Part shown: positions 1 to 10,167 of the stretch, piece by piece
Position numbering within the stretch: position 1 is the stretch's first letter
How the letters are laid out: each line of letters starts with the position of its first letter
Program-made: the position numbers and the translations under genes
DNA from: Symsagittifera roscoffensis
Lineage: Eukaryota; Xenacoelomorpha; Acoela; Convolutidae
Direction of reading: 5' to 3'
NCBI RefSeq assembly: GCF_963678635.1
Contig: NC_087062.1
Location: forward strand, 17,655,789-17,719,788
DNA: 64,000 bases
Notes under the pieces: model-generated
Told to the model about the DNA's origin: nothing
The model's input: only the letters and a program-made list of their open reading frames with translations
Databases searched by the model: none

Positions 1-201
1 CGGGAATTGGAGCCATCGAACCTGAGGCTCCGCAAGTCAGAATTGGCAGCAGCATGGGCGGACATATCTCATGCACTGAGGGGCTTTTATGGATTAGCCG
101 ACATCCTGATCGTACTGGATGAGGTGCTTTTGCTAGAGATATCGAATTTGCCAGGCAACTCAAGTTCAGCCCAGTCATCGGAGACGATCACCCGGCGATA
201 A
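1..201 (+). CDS. Partial ORF entering from the left edge, unknown
   Basis: Frame 1 is open from the first base of the window to a TAA at 199-201, with no ATG, so the true start lies outside. The first 40 or so codons (to about 118) read like protein, with a segment rich in A, L and W. From 123 onward frame 3 (the frame of the following 840-aa ORF) is also open, after a TGA at 120-122, and it reads more naturally than frame 1. I infer that this is the N-terminal part of the same protein, separated from it by a frameshift near 118-123. No family recognised. Confidence 0.35.
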   Translation, partial: RELEPSNLRLRKSELAAAWADISHALRGFYGLADILIVLDEVLLLEISNLPGNSSSAQSSETITRR

Positions 202-233
202 ACCAATTGACGGCCAGCTTGTGGTTTCGGAGC

Positions 234-2756
234 ATGGAGGTGAATATCACAGGTTCCACCGGCAAGTCTAGAGGTCCGAGCAACGAGAGAAAAAATGTGG
301 CCGACACGGAGAAACAATTAGAGTCGATGAAATATCGCCTGACGCAAGAGAACGGCTGGTGGCCATTTTTGACACCAAGGTTGGAGAACGCCACGAATAA
401 GACAAGGGAGGAAGCACCTCCCCTCGTGAAACAAGTCTGGAGTTTTCTGGAGAAACAACTGGAGTTGGCCGAAGGAAGAGAGATGACGGTGGCTAGATTT
501 GTCTCGGCCGCCAATGAAGTGACGATTGGAGGGTTCTGGAGAGAGCACGCCGAGGGTGAGCTGAGGACTAGAAGGGATCATGATATTCTTAAGTTCTTGA
601 GTCCCTGCTGGGGGAAAGAATTCATGGCAGGAATGTTCGGCACCACAGCGACTATCTTTGGAGCCTTCGTGCAGGAGATACTGGGCATGCCCATCAGCCT
701 GCTCTTGGCTTTGTATCTGGTCTACCCCAGATATTTGTTCAACATGGGCCCAGCGTACATGTTTAGTCGAGGAGTAGAGACACTTCGGTTTGATGGGTAT
801 CTGGCACTAGTACTCTTGACCCATGGGGAATTGGTGTCGTTTCATCGATTGATGGAATATGGGGAGCCCCTGTCAATGGGGAAAGTCCACTCGAGTATCG
901 AAACCTACTCCTACAAGTGTGCCGCGGGGTTGAAGACGTTGTTAGTGAAATACCTCATGATGCAGAATCGGCACATGACGGGTGAAGAGAAGAACCCAAA
1001 ATCGAGAGAAGAATGGAAGAAGATGAATGGAGGGATGCCTTTGTTGACTGACCTGTGCCTGGCAATGAGGTCGGACCCGATGGGGATAATCCGGGGTCTA
1101 GAGGAGGTGGTAACCTGCATTTACGGTCCAGCAGTAACGTACGCATTCCCAGATCCCCTGGTAACAACGTATCGTTACTCTGTAACGCACTTGAGTCTTG
1201 TCAGCGTACTGGATGGGACGGCGCTCAATTGGTGTCAGCAGGAGCTGCTCAGGGCACAAATGAGCAATACGGTACTCTTTGGAAAAGTGAAAGATGCCGA
1301 GTTGATAGTGTGCAACTTCAGGGGACAGATGCAATGTAGAATGGGAGGCAAACGCGAGGGCCCCATCGAGACATATCCCAAGTCCTGGAACTTGAACCCA
1401 CTGACAGCAGACGGAAGAGAGATCTTGAGGATTCCCGCTTGGGAGGAAAGCTTTGCACTGGTTAAGAGGGAGCTGGAGGCCATAATGGAGAAAGAAATCC
1501 TGCCGGCCACCATGCCTGAGTTCCCTATAGTTAGGAGGATGACCTTGGGAATGAACAGCCCCTTGGTAGTTCCATCCATAATGGCGAGGATGACTACGGA
1601 AGAAATGCAGAAGTACTTCACTGATGGCTGGGACCCCCTGTTCGTCGGCTATACGGCGGCGGTTTACTTCGACACTAGCGAGGCGAAAATAAATTCGTGG
1701 ACGACGCAAGCAAAAAAGATGAGAGGCTCGCAGCCCCCTGGATATGAGGTGCGAAAGGTCTTGGGAGCTCTTGAGCAGGAGGGACTTGAGAATATGCTAC
1801 CAATATGGGATGATGGCAGGATGATCGTGATGGAGGGGCATGTCGCGTTGGTGGACGACATGAAATTTGCAACAAGAAAGTATAGGGCACCCTATGGCTT
1901 AGAACAGGTGGAAATGAGACAGGAGGGAAAAGAACTGGATGCTGCAGGTCAACTGTACGTGGCCCTGACGGAGTACAAGAGATTGGATCCGGCGACACCA
2001 TCACCACTGTCAGTGGATACACCTGGAGACAAGAGGAGTGGACCCGTGGAGGACCGGTTCAAAAGAATTCTCGAGAGAAGAAGAAATGAGTCAGAAGAAG
2101 AGAGTATGGATGAAACTCTCAGCGAAGCCGGTGAGGACATGGAAGTGGGGAATACGCCTGAACCGAGACCATCAGGGGAGGAGCTCACCCCTCAAGAGCT
2201 GTTGAAAGACTTGAGCGAGGAGAATTGGGCAGATACTGCCACTCCACCGCTGACTCCGTCCCCCCGGAAGAATCTGGAGTTGCCATTGGCAAGCGAGACC
2301 TCCAATATGGGGATGATACTCTTGAGCTCGGAGGAAAGGGAAAAGAATACTTTCGAAGGAAATAGGGACATGTTCCTGGGGTCTCTGAAGGACGATGCTT
2401 GGCAGGAGTTCTTGAAGGAATTCAATCAAGAAGTGGGCAGCGAGACGACGCTGGACAAATTCAAGGAGGAACTGTGGGACACAGTTGTGAAGTTTGGAGA
2501 ACCGCTTCTGATAGGAACGGGCCTGGATGAGAAGGCGAGAAAAGAGCTGCTGAACAAGCTGATGGAGCTGAGGAATTCACGATCGAAGACTAGAGAAGAA
2601 AAATGTGAAGACAGCTCTACTCTGAAACAAAAAACTGTAGATAAAATAGTTGATGATACAAAAGGGGATAAGGTTGGGACTAGTAATATGATTAAAAGTA
2701 CTAATATCCTTAAGGCTCGAGCAGGGGGAGGCAAGATTTGGAAGGGTTGGAGGTAG
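234..2756 (+). CDS. ORF-A, 840-aa protein of unknown family
   Basis: This uninterrupted ORF of 840 codons starts at the first ATG in frame (234) and stops at TAG 2754-2756. The frame is already open from 123, so the true N-terminus may lie upstream, through a frameshift. I recognise no family: I see no YxDD, no DDE-type triad, no convincing Walker A and no zinc knuckle. The first ~560 residues look globular, with a hydrophobic leucine/tyrosine-rich stretch near residues 155-175. Residues ~610-700 are acidic and Ser/Pro/Glu-rich, probably disordered, and the C-terminal ~80 residues are Lys/Glu-rich. The region is richer in GC and in GAG, TTG and ATG codons than the AT-rich surroundings, and has no introns. 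ORF-B follows within 25 bp. It could be a retroelement or viral structural protein, or a domesticated derivative; this is inference. Confidence 0.6.
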   Translation: MEVNITGSTGKSRGPSNERKNVADTEKQLESMKYRLTQENGWWPFLTPRLENATNKTREEAPPLVKQVWSFLEKQLELAEGREMTVARFVSAANEVTIGGFWREHAEGELRTRRDHDILKFLSPCWGKEFMAGMFGTTATIFGAFVQEILGMPISLLLALYLVYPRYLFNMGPAYMFSRGVETLRFDGYLALVLLTHGELVSFHRLMEYGEPLSMGKVHSSIETYSYKCAAGLKTLLVKYLMMQNRHMTGEEKNPKSREEWKKMNGGMPLLTDLCLAMRSDPMGIIRGLEEVVTCIYGPAVTYAFPDPLVTTYRYSVTHLSLVSVLDGTALNWCQQELLRAQMSNTVLFGKVKDAELIVCNFRGQMQCRMGGKREGPIETYPKSWNLNPLTADGREILRIPAWEESFALVKRELEAIMEKEILPATMPEFPIVRRMTLGMNSPLVVPSIMARMTTEEMQKYFTDGWDPLFVGYTAAVYFDTSEAKINSWTTQAKKMRGSQPPGYEVRKVLGALEQEGLENMLPIWDDGRMIVMEGHVALVDDMKFATRKYRAPYGLEQVEMRQEGKELDAAGQLYVALTEYKRLDPATPSPLSVDTPGDKRSGPVEDRFKRILERRRNESEEESMDETLSEAGEDMEVGNTPEPRPSGEELTPQELLKDLSEENWADTATPPLTPSPRKNLELPLASETSNMGMILLSSEEREKNTFEGNRDMFLGSLKDDAWQEFLKEFNQEVGSETTLDKFKEELWDTVVKFGEPLLIGTGLDEKARKELLNKLMELRNSRSKTREEKCEDSSTLKQKTVDKIVDDTKGDKVGTSNMIKSTNILKARAGGGKIWKGWR

Positions 2757-2776
2757 ACAGAGAGGTCGAATCAGTG

Positions 2777-3892
2777 ATGATAACCACAACACCCTCAAGC
2801 AGAGATGTGAAAACTCGCAAGAGGAAGAAAGAAGTGGAGGGATTGGGTAGTCCTTCAGTGGATGCTGTCTCGGAAGGAAACTTGAGAGAGACGGCGCCCA
2901 TGGTTTTGGCTCGATGCAAGACGGCGGCATACAAGAGCAACACGGAGCTCAGTAGACCACTCGAAGTAGAGAGGGAAATAGAGGCTCCCACCAGTTCGAC
3001 ATCGGAGGAAGACTTCAAGCCCCAGAAGGTAAACGTGAAGAGAGGTTCAACGAACGGGCAGACATGGGAAGTGGATGTCGGCAAGGAATGGGTCTCGAAG
3101 GCACACCAGGCCACGGGGAAGCAAGTGACGAGTGATCCACTGGAGAGGAACAAAACGAGGAACACCTCCCGGACATGGTGGGTGGCCCTCGAGACATTGA
3201 AGGAAATGGAAGACTGCTTGAAGAAGTTGGACAGTGGAGTGGCTCGCAAACGACGCAATTGGGCCACCCAGCAAAATGCTGATGTTAACAAGATAAAATT
3301 GGCGAATCAGCTGAAGAGGTCCTGGCAGAACTTGTTGAAGGATCATTTCGAAGAGGCAATGAGGACATCCTCATCAGCACCGCCATTGATGGCGAATCCC
3401 TTCGTTAGAACCGCAGGACAATTGATGTTCACCTGGAGTCTGGTGGGAATAGAGTTGGAGACATTGACCTCATATGACAGGTTAAAGTTGGGAAGCAAGA
3501 AGCTAGATGTGTATCAAGCACTGATGCAACACGTGGCCAAGGATAATTCAGGCTTGAGCCTGGCTAGGAGGAAGGATGCCACATGTTTCTTGAGATGGAT
3601 AATGTCAATGATGTCTGACAGCACCATCTTGGCGTGCCACCAAAGAGCAAGCGGGAGTAAAACCGTGGAAAAAAGAGTCTCAACGATCATCTTAAACGTG
3701 TATCAGAGTACTGGAATAGAAAAGGAAGATGGTTCCAGACTATCCCTAGAGAACCACAGAAAGCTAGACGAGGTGCGGAGTTTTTTAACAAGAAGTTCGA
3801 AGCAGAACATGATGTTCACCGTAACCTGGCCTCGTCAGAGCAGTACTCGAGACTCAGCGAGAAGGTGGAATACCAATACGTGTCAGGAGTGA
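2777..3892 (+). CDS. ORF-B, unknown protein, frame-shifted 3' end
   Basis: The frame is open from before 2738; the first ATG is at 2777, 20 bp after the ORF-A stop, and the frame-2 stop is at 3890-3892. The first ~100 residues are Lys/Glu/Ser/Thr-rich and low in hydrophobics. The rest looks globular, with Trp- and Leu-containing helices. From about 3661 the coding character moves to frame 1, which stays open to 3972, so the last ~75 residues of the frame-2 reading are probably spurious. I do not recognise the family. The tight spacing with ORF-A and ORF-C suggests one transcription unit. Confidence 0.5.
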   Translation: MITTTPSSRDVKTRKRKKEVEGLGSPSVDAVSEGNLRETAPMVLARCKTAAYKSNTELSRPLEVEREIEAPTSSTSEEDFKPQKVNVKRGSTNGQTWEVDVGKEWVSKAHQATGKQVTSDPLERNKTRNTSRTWWVALETLKEMEDCLKKLDSGVARKRRNWATQQNADVNKIKLANQLKRSWQNLLKDHFEEAMRTSSSAPPLMANPFVRTAGQLMFTWSLVGIELETLTSYDRLKLGSKKLDVYQALMQHVAKDNSGLSLARRKDATCFLRWIMSMMSDSTILACHQRASGSKTVEKRVSTIILNVYQSTGIEKEDGSRLSLENHRKLDEVRSFLTRSSKQNMMFTVTWPRQSSTRDSARRWNTNTCQE

Positions 3893-3972
3893 TGGGAATA
3901 GCCTACAACCCCTTCTTTGACTCAGAAACTGGAGGCGCTCACAAAAACCACGAGGTAGCCACGAAAAAATAG
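3661..3972 (+). CDS. Frame-1 continuation of ORF-B
   Basis: Frame 1 opens after a TAA at 3658-3660 and runs 103 codons to TAG 3970-3972. Its residues look more protein-like (Tyr, Phe, Trp, acidic residues and GG near the end) than the competing frame-2 tail. It has no ATG near its start, so translation must come from ORF-B by a -1 (or +2) shift, or the gene has an old indel. I see no canonical X-XXY-YYZ slippery heptamer in register; the nearest A-run is at about 3667-3673. Confidence 0.4.
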   Translation, partial: NRGKKSLNDHLKRVSEYWNRKGRWFQTIPREPQKARRGAEFFNKKFEAEHDVHRNLASSEQYSRLSEKVEYQYVSGVMGIAYNPFFDSETGGAHKNHEVATKK

Positions 3973-5915
3973 TGGAAATAGACACGGTGGAGAAAGAGAG
4001 GCCGAGCCTGGGCCTGATTCTTGAGAAAACATCGGAGGTGGTGAGCATACCGCGCTCGAACAAGAGAGTTGAAGTGAACATGGGTGATGGCAATGGCTTG
4101 TTGATCACGAACTTGGGAGTGGTATGGAAGTTACTAAGACCCTCCTGGTGCCCACATCCCCACGCGAGTCTGATCGAGGAGACCACCGAGCGGGTGAGGT
4201 TAGCACCAAAGGAAGATGAAGATTTGGCAAAGTTGAGTGTGGTGCACAAACTGATCTTACCTCAGATGAAGGAGTCAGGCGAAAAGACGAACAATCTCGA
4301 GTCAGCAAAGAAGATGGAGCCGGGTAGCTGTCTGGATTCTACGTGTGGGAGTGGAGAGCACACCTGCGACGGACGATCATGTGTCAGGATACTGTCCTTT
4401 CAAAAAGAAGATCTGGTTACTTGGTTTGAAGACATCACGGAAAGGGAGAAAAGTGAAGTACAAATAGTGGCGGAGTGTTACGCGGGAACTACGGTGAACA
4501 TAGCGACAGCTCTCGGATTCTTCTCGAGAATGTGTAGTCTGCAGTCACTGGAGAGGCTAGAGTCTGAACACCATTTAGTGACGGCGTTGAGCGTGGAATC
4601 ATGGCCTGGGGTGTTGCAGGTGACTCAAAAACATATCCGGAGCTGGAAGGTTGGTCTCGAGGCGGAAATGGGGTTTCCCATGAGCGAAGCTTATGGCCTG
4701 CCATTGAACGCAAAATCCCTGATAGGGTCAATGATGGCCAACTTGTGCGGAAGCCACTACCCACTGCACATAGCGATGGTGGAAGCATCCAGCCAGAGAG
4801 TACTGGTGGACAAGGCCTTCTCAGTGGCCAAGTGCGTGAGGTTGGCTCGGATATCGCATCACTCGCACAAGTTGTTGAGAAAAATTAGAGGGACAGTACC
4901 GAAAGAGTTGAGAGATGACTTGAGTGAAATCTGGGGAGAAGAACTTTTGAAGTTGGAGAGTGAGAACACAAGCGATCACGAGAGACAAAACGTGATCGGA
5001 AAACCTGTGGGAGGTGCTCCAAACATGGAAGATAACGACACGATGCATGAGAAAATGATAGAGCTTGAGCCTCTCTTGGAAGCCTCGGGGGAGCGTAACC
5101 TCAGGAGCATTGAGATCACCCATGGAGAATGCCCATGCCACTGTTTGGCACAAACGGTGTGGTATCCAGATCACAAGAACCTTTGCCTGGTGTGGGATAT
5201 GGAAGAAATTCGGTCGATCGGACTACCGGATCACCGGCAGAAAATGACGCTCTTAGTAGTGAGTACGATGTTGGCTCTGAGATGGATAGAAGAGAATATA
5301 ACGAAGTATCGGGAAGCAACGACGCCAACGGCTGAGTCAATATACGCGATAGACTACAGCAGGAGACTCGAGTTGTTTGAGACTGCGTGCAAAGTATTCG
5401 CCATACCAACGGAAGTCAGACACGTATGGAGCCGTTTGAGGTACTTTCCATGGTTTCGGGCGACACTGACGTCTTGGTTGTACATGACAACGAAAGATTA
5501 CATGAGAAAGCATCAAAAGGAGTATAGACAGTTCCAGGCCGAGATTGGGCCGGAAGCTTTCAAGAGACCCCTGTTAACCCATCAAAATGCGATCACGACA
5601 GGATGGAAGAGAGTGGGTAAAATGTCTAGAGTCAATACCAAAGCGAGGGAATCAATACTAGAGGAAGACTTGGCGAAGAACGTGAGCTTGAGCCTGCACA
5701 ACTCCTTTTGTTTGAACCGGGAATCTAGGGTGAAGGCACTACCCAACCAGGCGAAGAGGTTGCAGGAGCAAAGAGAATGGATGCGATCCTATGAACAGCT
5801 GAAGGCTTGGGAGGAGATCGTGATTAGCTCCGATGATGAAGAAGAACTGTTGAGACAGTTTGCCGTATCTAGTACTTCAGGGAGCGGCACCTCCAAGGCG
5901 AAGAGTGCGAAATGA
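3972..5915 (+). CDS. ORF-C, ~648-codon protein of unknown family with Cys/His clusters
   Basis: The frame is open from 3921 to TGA 5913-5915. The first in-frame ATG is only at 4080, so translation may start there, at the GTG at 3972, or by coupling or a shift from the overlapping ORF-B tail, which ends at 3972. Counting from 3972, one Cys/His cluster lies at C120, C125, H130, C132, C137 and a second at H384, C387, C389, H390, C391 with H401 and C405. Both could bind metal. The C-terminus is acidic (SSDDEEE) followed by a Ser/Gly/Lys tail. The middle is helical and Leu/Trp-rich. No polymerase, protease, integrase or transposase motif is visible. The composition matches ORF-A and ORF-B, so I treat the three as one element. 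Function unknown. Confidence 0.55.
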   Translation: MEIDTVEKERPSLGLILEKTSEVVSIPRSNKRVEVNMGDGNGLLITNLGVVWKLLRPSWCPHPHASLIEETTERVRLAPKEDEDLAKLSVVHKLILPQMKESGEKTNNLESAKKMEPGSCLDSTCGSGEHTCDGRSCVRILSFQKEDLVTWFEDITEREKSEVQIVAECYAGTTVNIATALGFFSRMCSLQSLERLESEHHLVTALSVESWPGVLQVTQKHIRSWKVGLEAEMGFPMSEAYGLPLNAKSLIGSMMANLCGSHYPLHIAMVEASSQRVLVDKAFSVAKCVRLARISHHSHKLLRKIRGTVPKELRDDLSEIWGEELLKLESENTSDHERQNVIGKPVGGAPNMEDNDTMHEKMIELEPLLEASGERNLRSIEITHGECPCHCLAQTVWYPDHKNLCLVWDMEEIRSIGLPDHRQKMTLLVVSTMLALRWIEENITKYREATTPTAESIYAIDYSRRLELFETACKVFAIPTEVRHVWSRLRYFPWFRATLTSWLYMTTKDYMRKHQKEYRQFQAEIGPEAFKRPLLTHQNAITTGWKRVGKMSRVNTKARESILEEDLAKNVSLSLHNSFCLNRESRVKALPNQAKRLQEQREWMRSYEQLKAWEEIVISSDDEEELLRQFAVSSTSGSGTSKAKSAK

Positions 5916-7250
5916 GCGGATGGTTCGAATGGATCTTGAGTCTTGAGAGGGAAAGGGGGCTTGAGTGTGGATCCGGGTGAAACCTGGGTTCACGAAAAAG
6001 AAATTTTAACGAAACAGATATTGTTATTAATATGCTATATCTATTATATAAATCAAAATGCTGCATGACAATTTCCTAATTGAATGGGACAAAAGAAATT
6101 TTAAATAATTGGCTTGAAAAGCGAGAATTCAAGGGTGCAGGTGTGTGCAGATTTTGATTGCTGTTTAGCGATAGTGTGAAAATTTTACATGGCTGTGAAT
6201 TTTGGGGTGTAGATAAGCTTAAGTCTGCTGCAAACTTCTGTAAATGACCACTGGCACTGTACCTTGAGCAACACTCAGTTTTCTGGGACTCAATGGCAGA
6301 CGACAGCACGCGATGAGGACATCGATCTTGAGTCCGGGGAGTATGTGCCAGTCGGTCATATTTGGAAGTTTGACCTTGAGAAAAGCAAGAGCACTTAATT
6401 TTGGGGTGAAATTTAATTTTTCAAAAATTCGAATGGAGCCTGTCATGCACGATTTTCTCGCGATAACTGAAAAACCGAAAAAGAGAATTCAGAACGATCG
6501 AATAACAATCGCGGGAAAGTTGTCAGATAAAAAACAAGTAGGAAATTGCTATTCGCAATTTCCATCATAGTGAACAAGAGTAGAGCTGTCCTATCTGAAA
6601 TAGAAGACAGAGTATTCCCGAGAGAACAATTATTCGAGCTGGACTAGAGTGAACCTTCGACGGAAAGGTGGACAGCTGGAGTGTCCCAATGGTTCACATA
6701 AAACTTCATTCTAGAGTTCAAACTTACCTCTGCCATTCAAACTGACAAACATTGAACTTATCTAGTTATCTTAGTTAATTCTAGAGTTGCTCACCCATTT
6801 AATTACCTCCTGTGCTTGAGCGCATCAACATGTGAGTCCTTAATTTAAATTTCTAGAGTGTGTTTTATGATTGTTATGTTGAGGTAAGGCGAGTTTTAGG
6901 TTGATCCATCTGAAATGGATCAAAGTTCCACTGTCTAATAAAAAGTAACTTAACGGATTGTTCCAACCCGGTTTTTAACGGCGTTCATGTATTTTGGGTA
7001 TCTAGAGACCTAAGTATGGGGACGTTATTATTTCTAGAGTGGGGGGGGGATATTTTGGTAGTAGCCTTTAAGCTGTAACGGGTCGTAGTCTCATGTCACA
7101 AGTGAACCGAATTGGCTCCGACTGATTTGAGGTAGAAAAACACAAGAGATAGTGTCCCTGACTCTTGAGCCAATGGTTATAGGGCCTATTTTTCTTAAGC
7201 CTCATGTGTGACTACAGTAGACGAATGTTACACAAAAATAAAAACTAGTA
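5916..7250 (+). other. Tail of the three-ORF element, noncoding
   Basis: No convincing gene. The AT content rises sharply after ORF-C. The stretch holds four exact TTCTAGAGT motifs (6709, 6779, 6851, 7032), a canonical AATAAA near 6938, and a run of nine or ten G at about 7040-7049 that could be a polypurine tract. No matching terminal repeat is visible because the left end of the element is outside the window. Confidence 0.4.
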
Positions 7251-7259
7251 GCATGACAA

Positions 7260-7942
7260 TAAATTATTAGTATATATAAATCATCCTGTTGTTCCAGCTT
7301 CATCACCTAAACATAACAGCAATCATAAATTAACTAATATCATCAACAACTAAAACCTTTTACCAAATAAATTAATTTAAACCTAATTTTATGTTTAATC
7401 TTAACCAGATCATCAAGGCTTTCCTTGGATCTAAATCAATTTTCTATCTTATAAATTTTAAATTCTGATCATCAAGTTTTATCCTTGGATCAAAAAGAAC
7501 AATTTTTGTTCTCCCCACGCACTTACCAAGTGTCTAACGACCTCAAACGTCGATTCACTACCCAACATTTTCAAAAGACCCAGGACTAATAGAAAATTTT
7601 TAATCATACTAACCATTCAAATTGGGCTAAACAGTGAAGAACTTCGGTTAGTCATCCTTCACTTTAACCCTCCTCTTACCTGACTCAGGATAAATCTTAA
7701 ACTTAGTAAGTTTAAAACAGTATCTACTAAACTACTTGCGTTCTAATTATACCTGAACCTTGTGGATCGATTTACTGTTTTCCAACCCTTGAACACAATC
7801 AGTGCCCCTAAGTAAGATTAATTAAGTTAACACCTTAACTTAGACTAGCCACGAGAAATTAAAAATCATTCTTCGGAATCGATATACTTTTCTCTCCAAC
7901 CCTGAGCAAAAAGACCCAGGTTAAGCTAACCAAAAAATTGTA
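7260..7942 (+). other. Leader/possible 5' LTR region of the A-rich element
   Basis: No ORF. It contains an imperfect internal duplication (a GATCATCAAG...CCTTGGATC unit at about 7409-7435 and 7467-7493). A 5' LTR and primer binding site are expected here, but I found no clear TG...CA repeat matching the 3' side. Confidence 0.25.
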
Positions 7943-10167
7943 ATGACTAACAGTCTAGGAAAATTAAAAGCACTAATAACTTCTTGCACCCCTCATCCTA
8001 AACCTTATGTCATTGAAAAGTTTAGGAAATAAACAAACAATCGTATTTTACAATAGTGAAATAGACAACCAAAAATACTTGTAATAACCCCGCATACACA
8101 AACAGTTGGATACATTAGAACAAAACGACAAACAATAAAAAAAAATGATAAGTAAACAAAGACAGATAACACAAAAAACAGAAATGCATTCTCCGAATCA
8201 GAAGTCAGTAGTCTAGACGCACTATACAAATTAAAAGAATCAGTAAATAAAAATTGCCCAATCCATGATCAGTTATATTTTGCCGATTCAGAAACAACTT
8301 CAAACTCATCAAAAAGAGGAAAAAATGGAATAAAAAAGAAATATAAAAACAAACCAGTTTATCTATACAATTGGAATCAACCAATTAGACATATTGATAA
8401 TTATACATTAACAGTCATCAAACAAAAAAAAATGAGCCACACTCAAAGTGACGAAAGTCCAGATGTAGAAGCAGTTTTTCCCTTTCTTATAGATTCACTC
8501 AAGGATAGAGGACAAACACGATTCTGTAAAAAAATACTCGTAAATATGTTTGAACCAGGAATCAGTCCATGTAAAGCAGAATTCACGGATATAAAAATCA
8601 AAAGACAAATTATATAAAATTATTTGAAATACAAATGTCATCTAACACAACAAAACGGAATCTACACCATAGAAATCAGTACACCAAGAAAACTTCATGG
8701 TAAATATGTTATCCAAACAGACGATATTGATTTAGAATTTTCAAAAGTATTCACAGAATATATCAAAAGCATACAATATCAAAACTCACAGAGAGCAAAC
8801 TCAATATTCACCAACGAAGTTTTTGCAATAATATATAGTTATATATCTATATTAGAAAGAAGAGAAGCTCAAAAAACATCACCTGTCCAAACATCAAAAC
8901 ATACAAAAGTAAGAAATGAAATCGTCGCATTTCAACATTTTTAAACGCAATCCGTGAAATTTTTACCAATAATGATGTCTCACAAACACTAAACATGATT
9001 TAGAAAAAATACTAGCATGGGTTACAATTGATTATTATCACATAATATCGACTTTGATGAACAAGCAAGAAAAACCTTTAGACCCCAAAATTCCAATGAC
9101 GACACTGTCATTGCAGAACAATCAGATTAAGTTTGGGACCCTGAATGGTCTCATTCAGCTTTTTTAAATTTTCCAGCAGATATCTCAGGTCAAGCAAAAA
9201 GTACAATATCTTTTTACAAAGATTATGTAAAAGTAATACCACTAACAATTGATGCAACACCTTTAAATTATAATGCATTTTTACCTGATACACCAAATAA
9301 CAGCTTAAATTCAACAGTTATACATAATGAAAATCTCAATGGAACTAGAAATCTTACACAACAAGATATTCAAACACCATCACACTTCATAAATGAAGAA
9401 ATAGTTCAAACAACAGTAACAAATACACAACAAAGTATCTCACTTATACGTCCAAACCTCACAACACCAAAAAATACAAATACAACACAACCTTACAATC
9501 GACCGTTAAACCTTCGGTTGCTCCAAAACATTCACATATGGACTATCAGACATATAGACCAATAACAAAACCGTCAAAAACACGAAAAACGTTCACAAGA
9601 AACACTTTTGCAGAACACAACTATAATTATGTACATCAGTCAAAAACAAATCAACCCCCCCCCAAAAAAAATTTGCAAAACTTAAGCCACTTATGTTCTC
9701 ACTATTGGAATCTTCCAAATACATCGACCAATTCGGTAAATTTCCAAGATAAACCAAACCCTCCACAGGATCATAGTGAAAACTACCCATTTTTTCAACA
9801 AAACAGGAATAAACAATAAACACCTTATTACACAAATTACTTATCATCAGATGATGATGATTATCATCAACCAGACATTTTTGCACCATATACACAAGAT
9901 TATCGCACACAAAGACCTCGACAATCTCAATCATCCCAAAATATGAAGATTTACCCACAAAATTCAGCAGATATGCAGAATCAACAACCAATGCATATAC
10001 AAATTTCAATTAACGCACAATCTTTTCAACCTATACAATCACAAAACCCAATGACTATGCATTCTTACCAACCAATTCAAATGCAAAATGAAATACCGCT
10101 ACCATATTACCTACGACAACATGAAATAACAAAAAATCGACTTACAAATTTTTCGCTAAAATACTAA
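7943..10167 (+). pseudogene. gag N-terminal part (broken)
   Basis: The likely start is ATG 7943 (frame 2). Frame 2 continues with interruptions: open 8156-8614, stop TAA 8615-8617, open to 8944, then open again 9131 to about 9500 without a Met. After that frame 1 is open 9538-10167 apart from TAA 9817-9819. Joined by inference this would be roughly 700 residues of a Gag N-terminal region. The last third is Asn/Gln/Pro/Tyr-rich and disordered. I assign it to gag from its position in front of the capsid-like segment and its shared A-rich composition, not from homology. A frameshift at about 10147 leads into the capsid part. Confidence 0.5.

Noticed and set aside
1098-1709. 203-codon minus-strand ORF
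   Set aside because: Shadow of ORF-A, with no start context or protein-like character of its own.
3661-3680. Programmed -1 frameshift site in ORF-B
   Set aside because: The A-run is not in register as a canonical slippery heptamer and no downstream pseudoknot is evident. Kept only as an open question.
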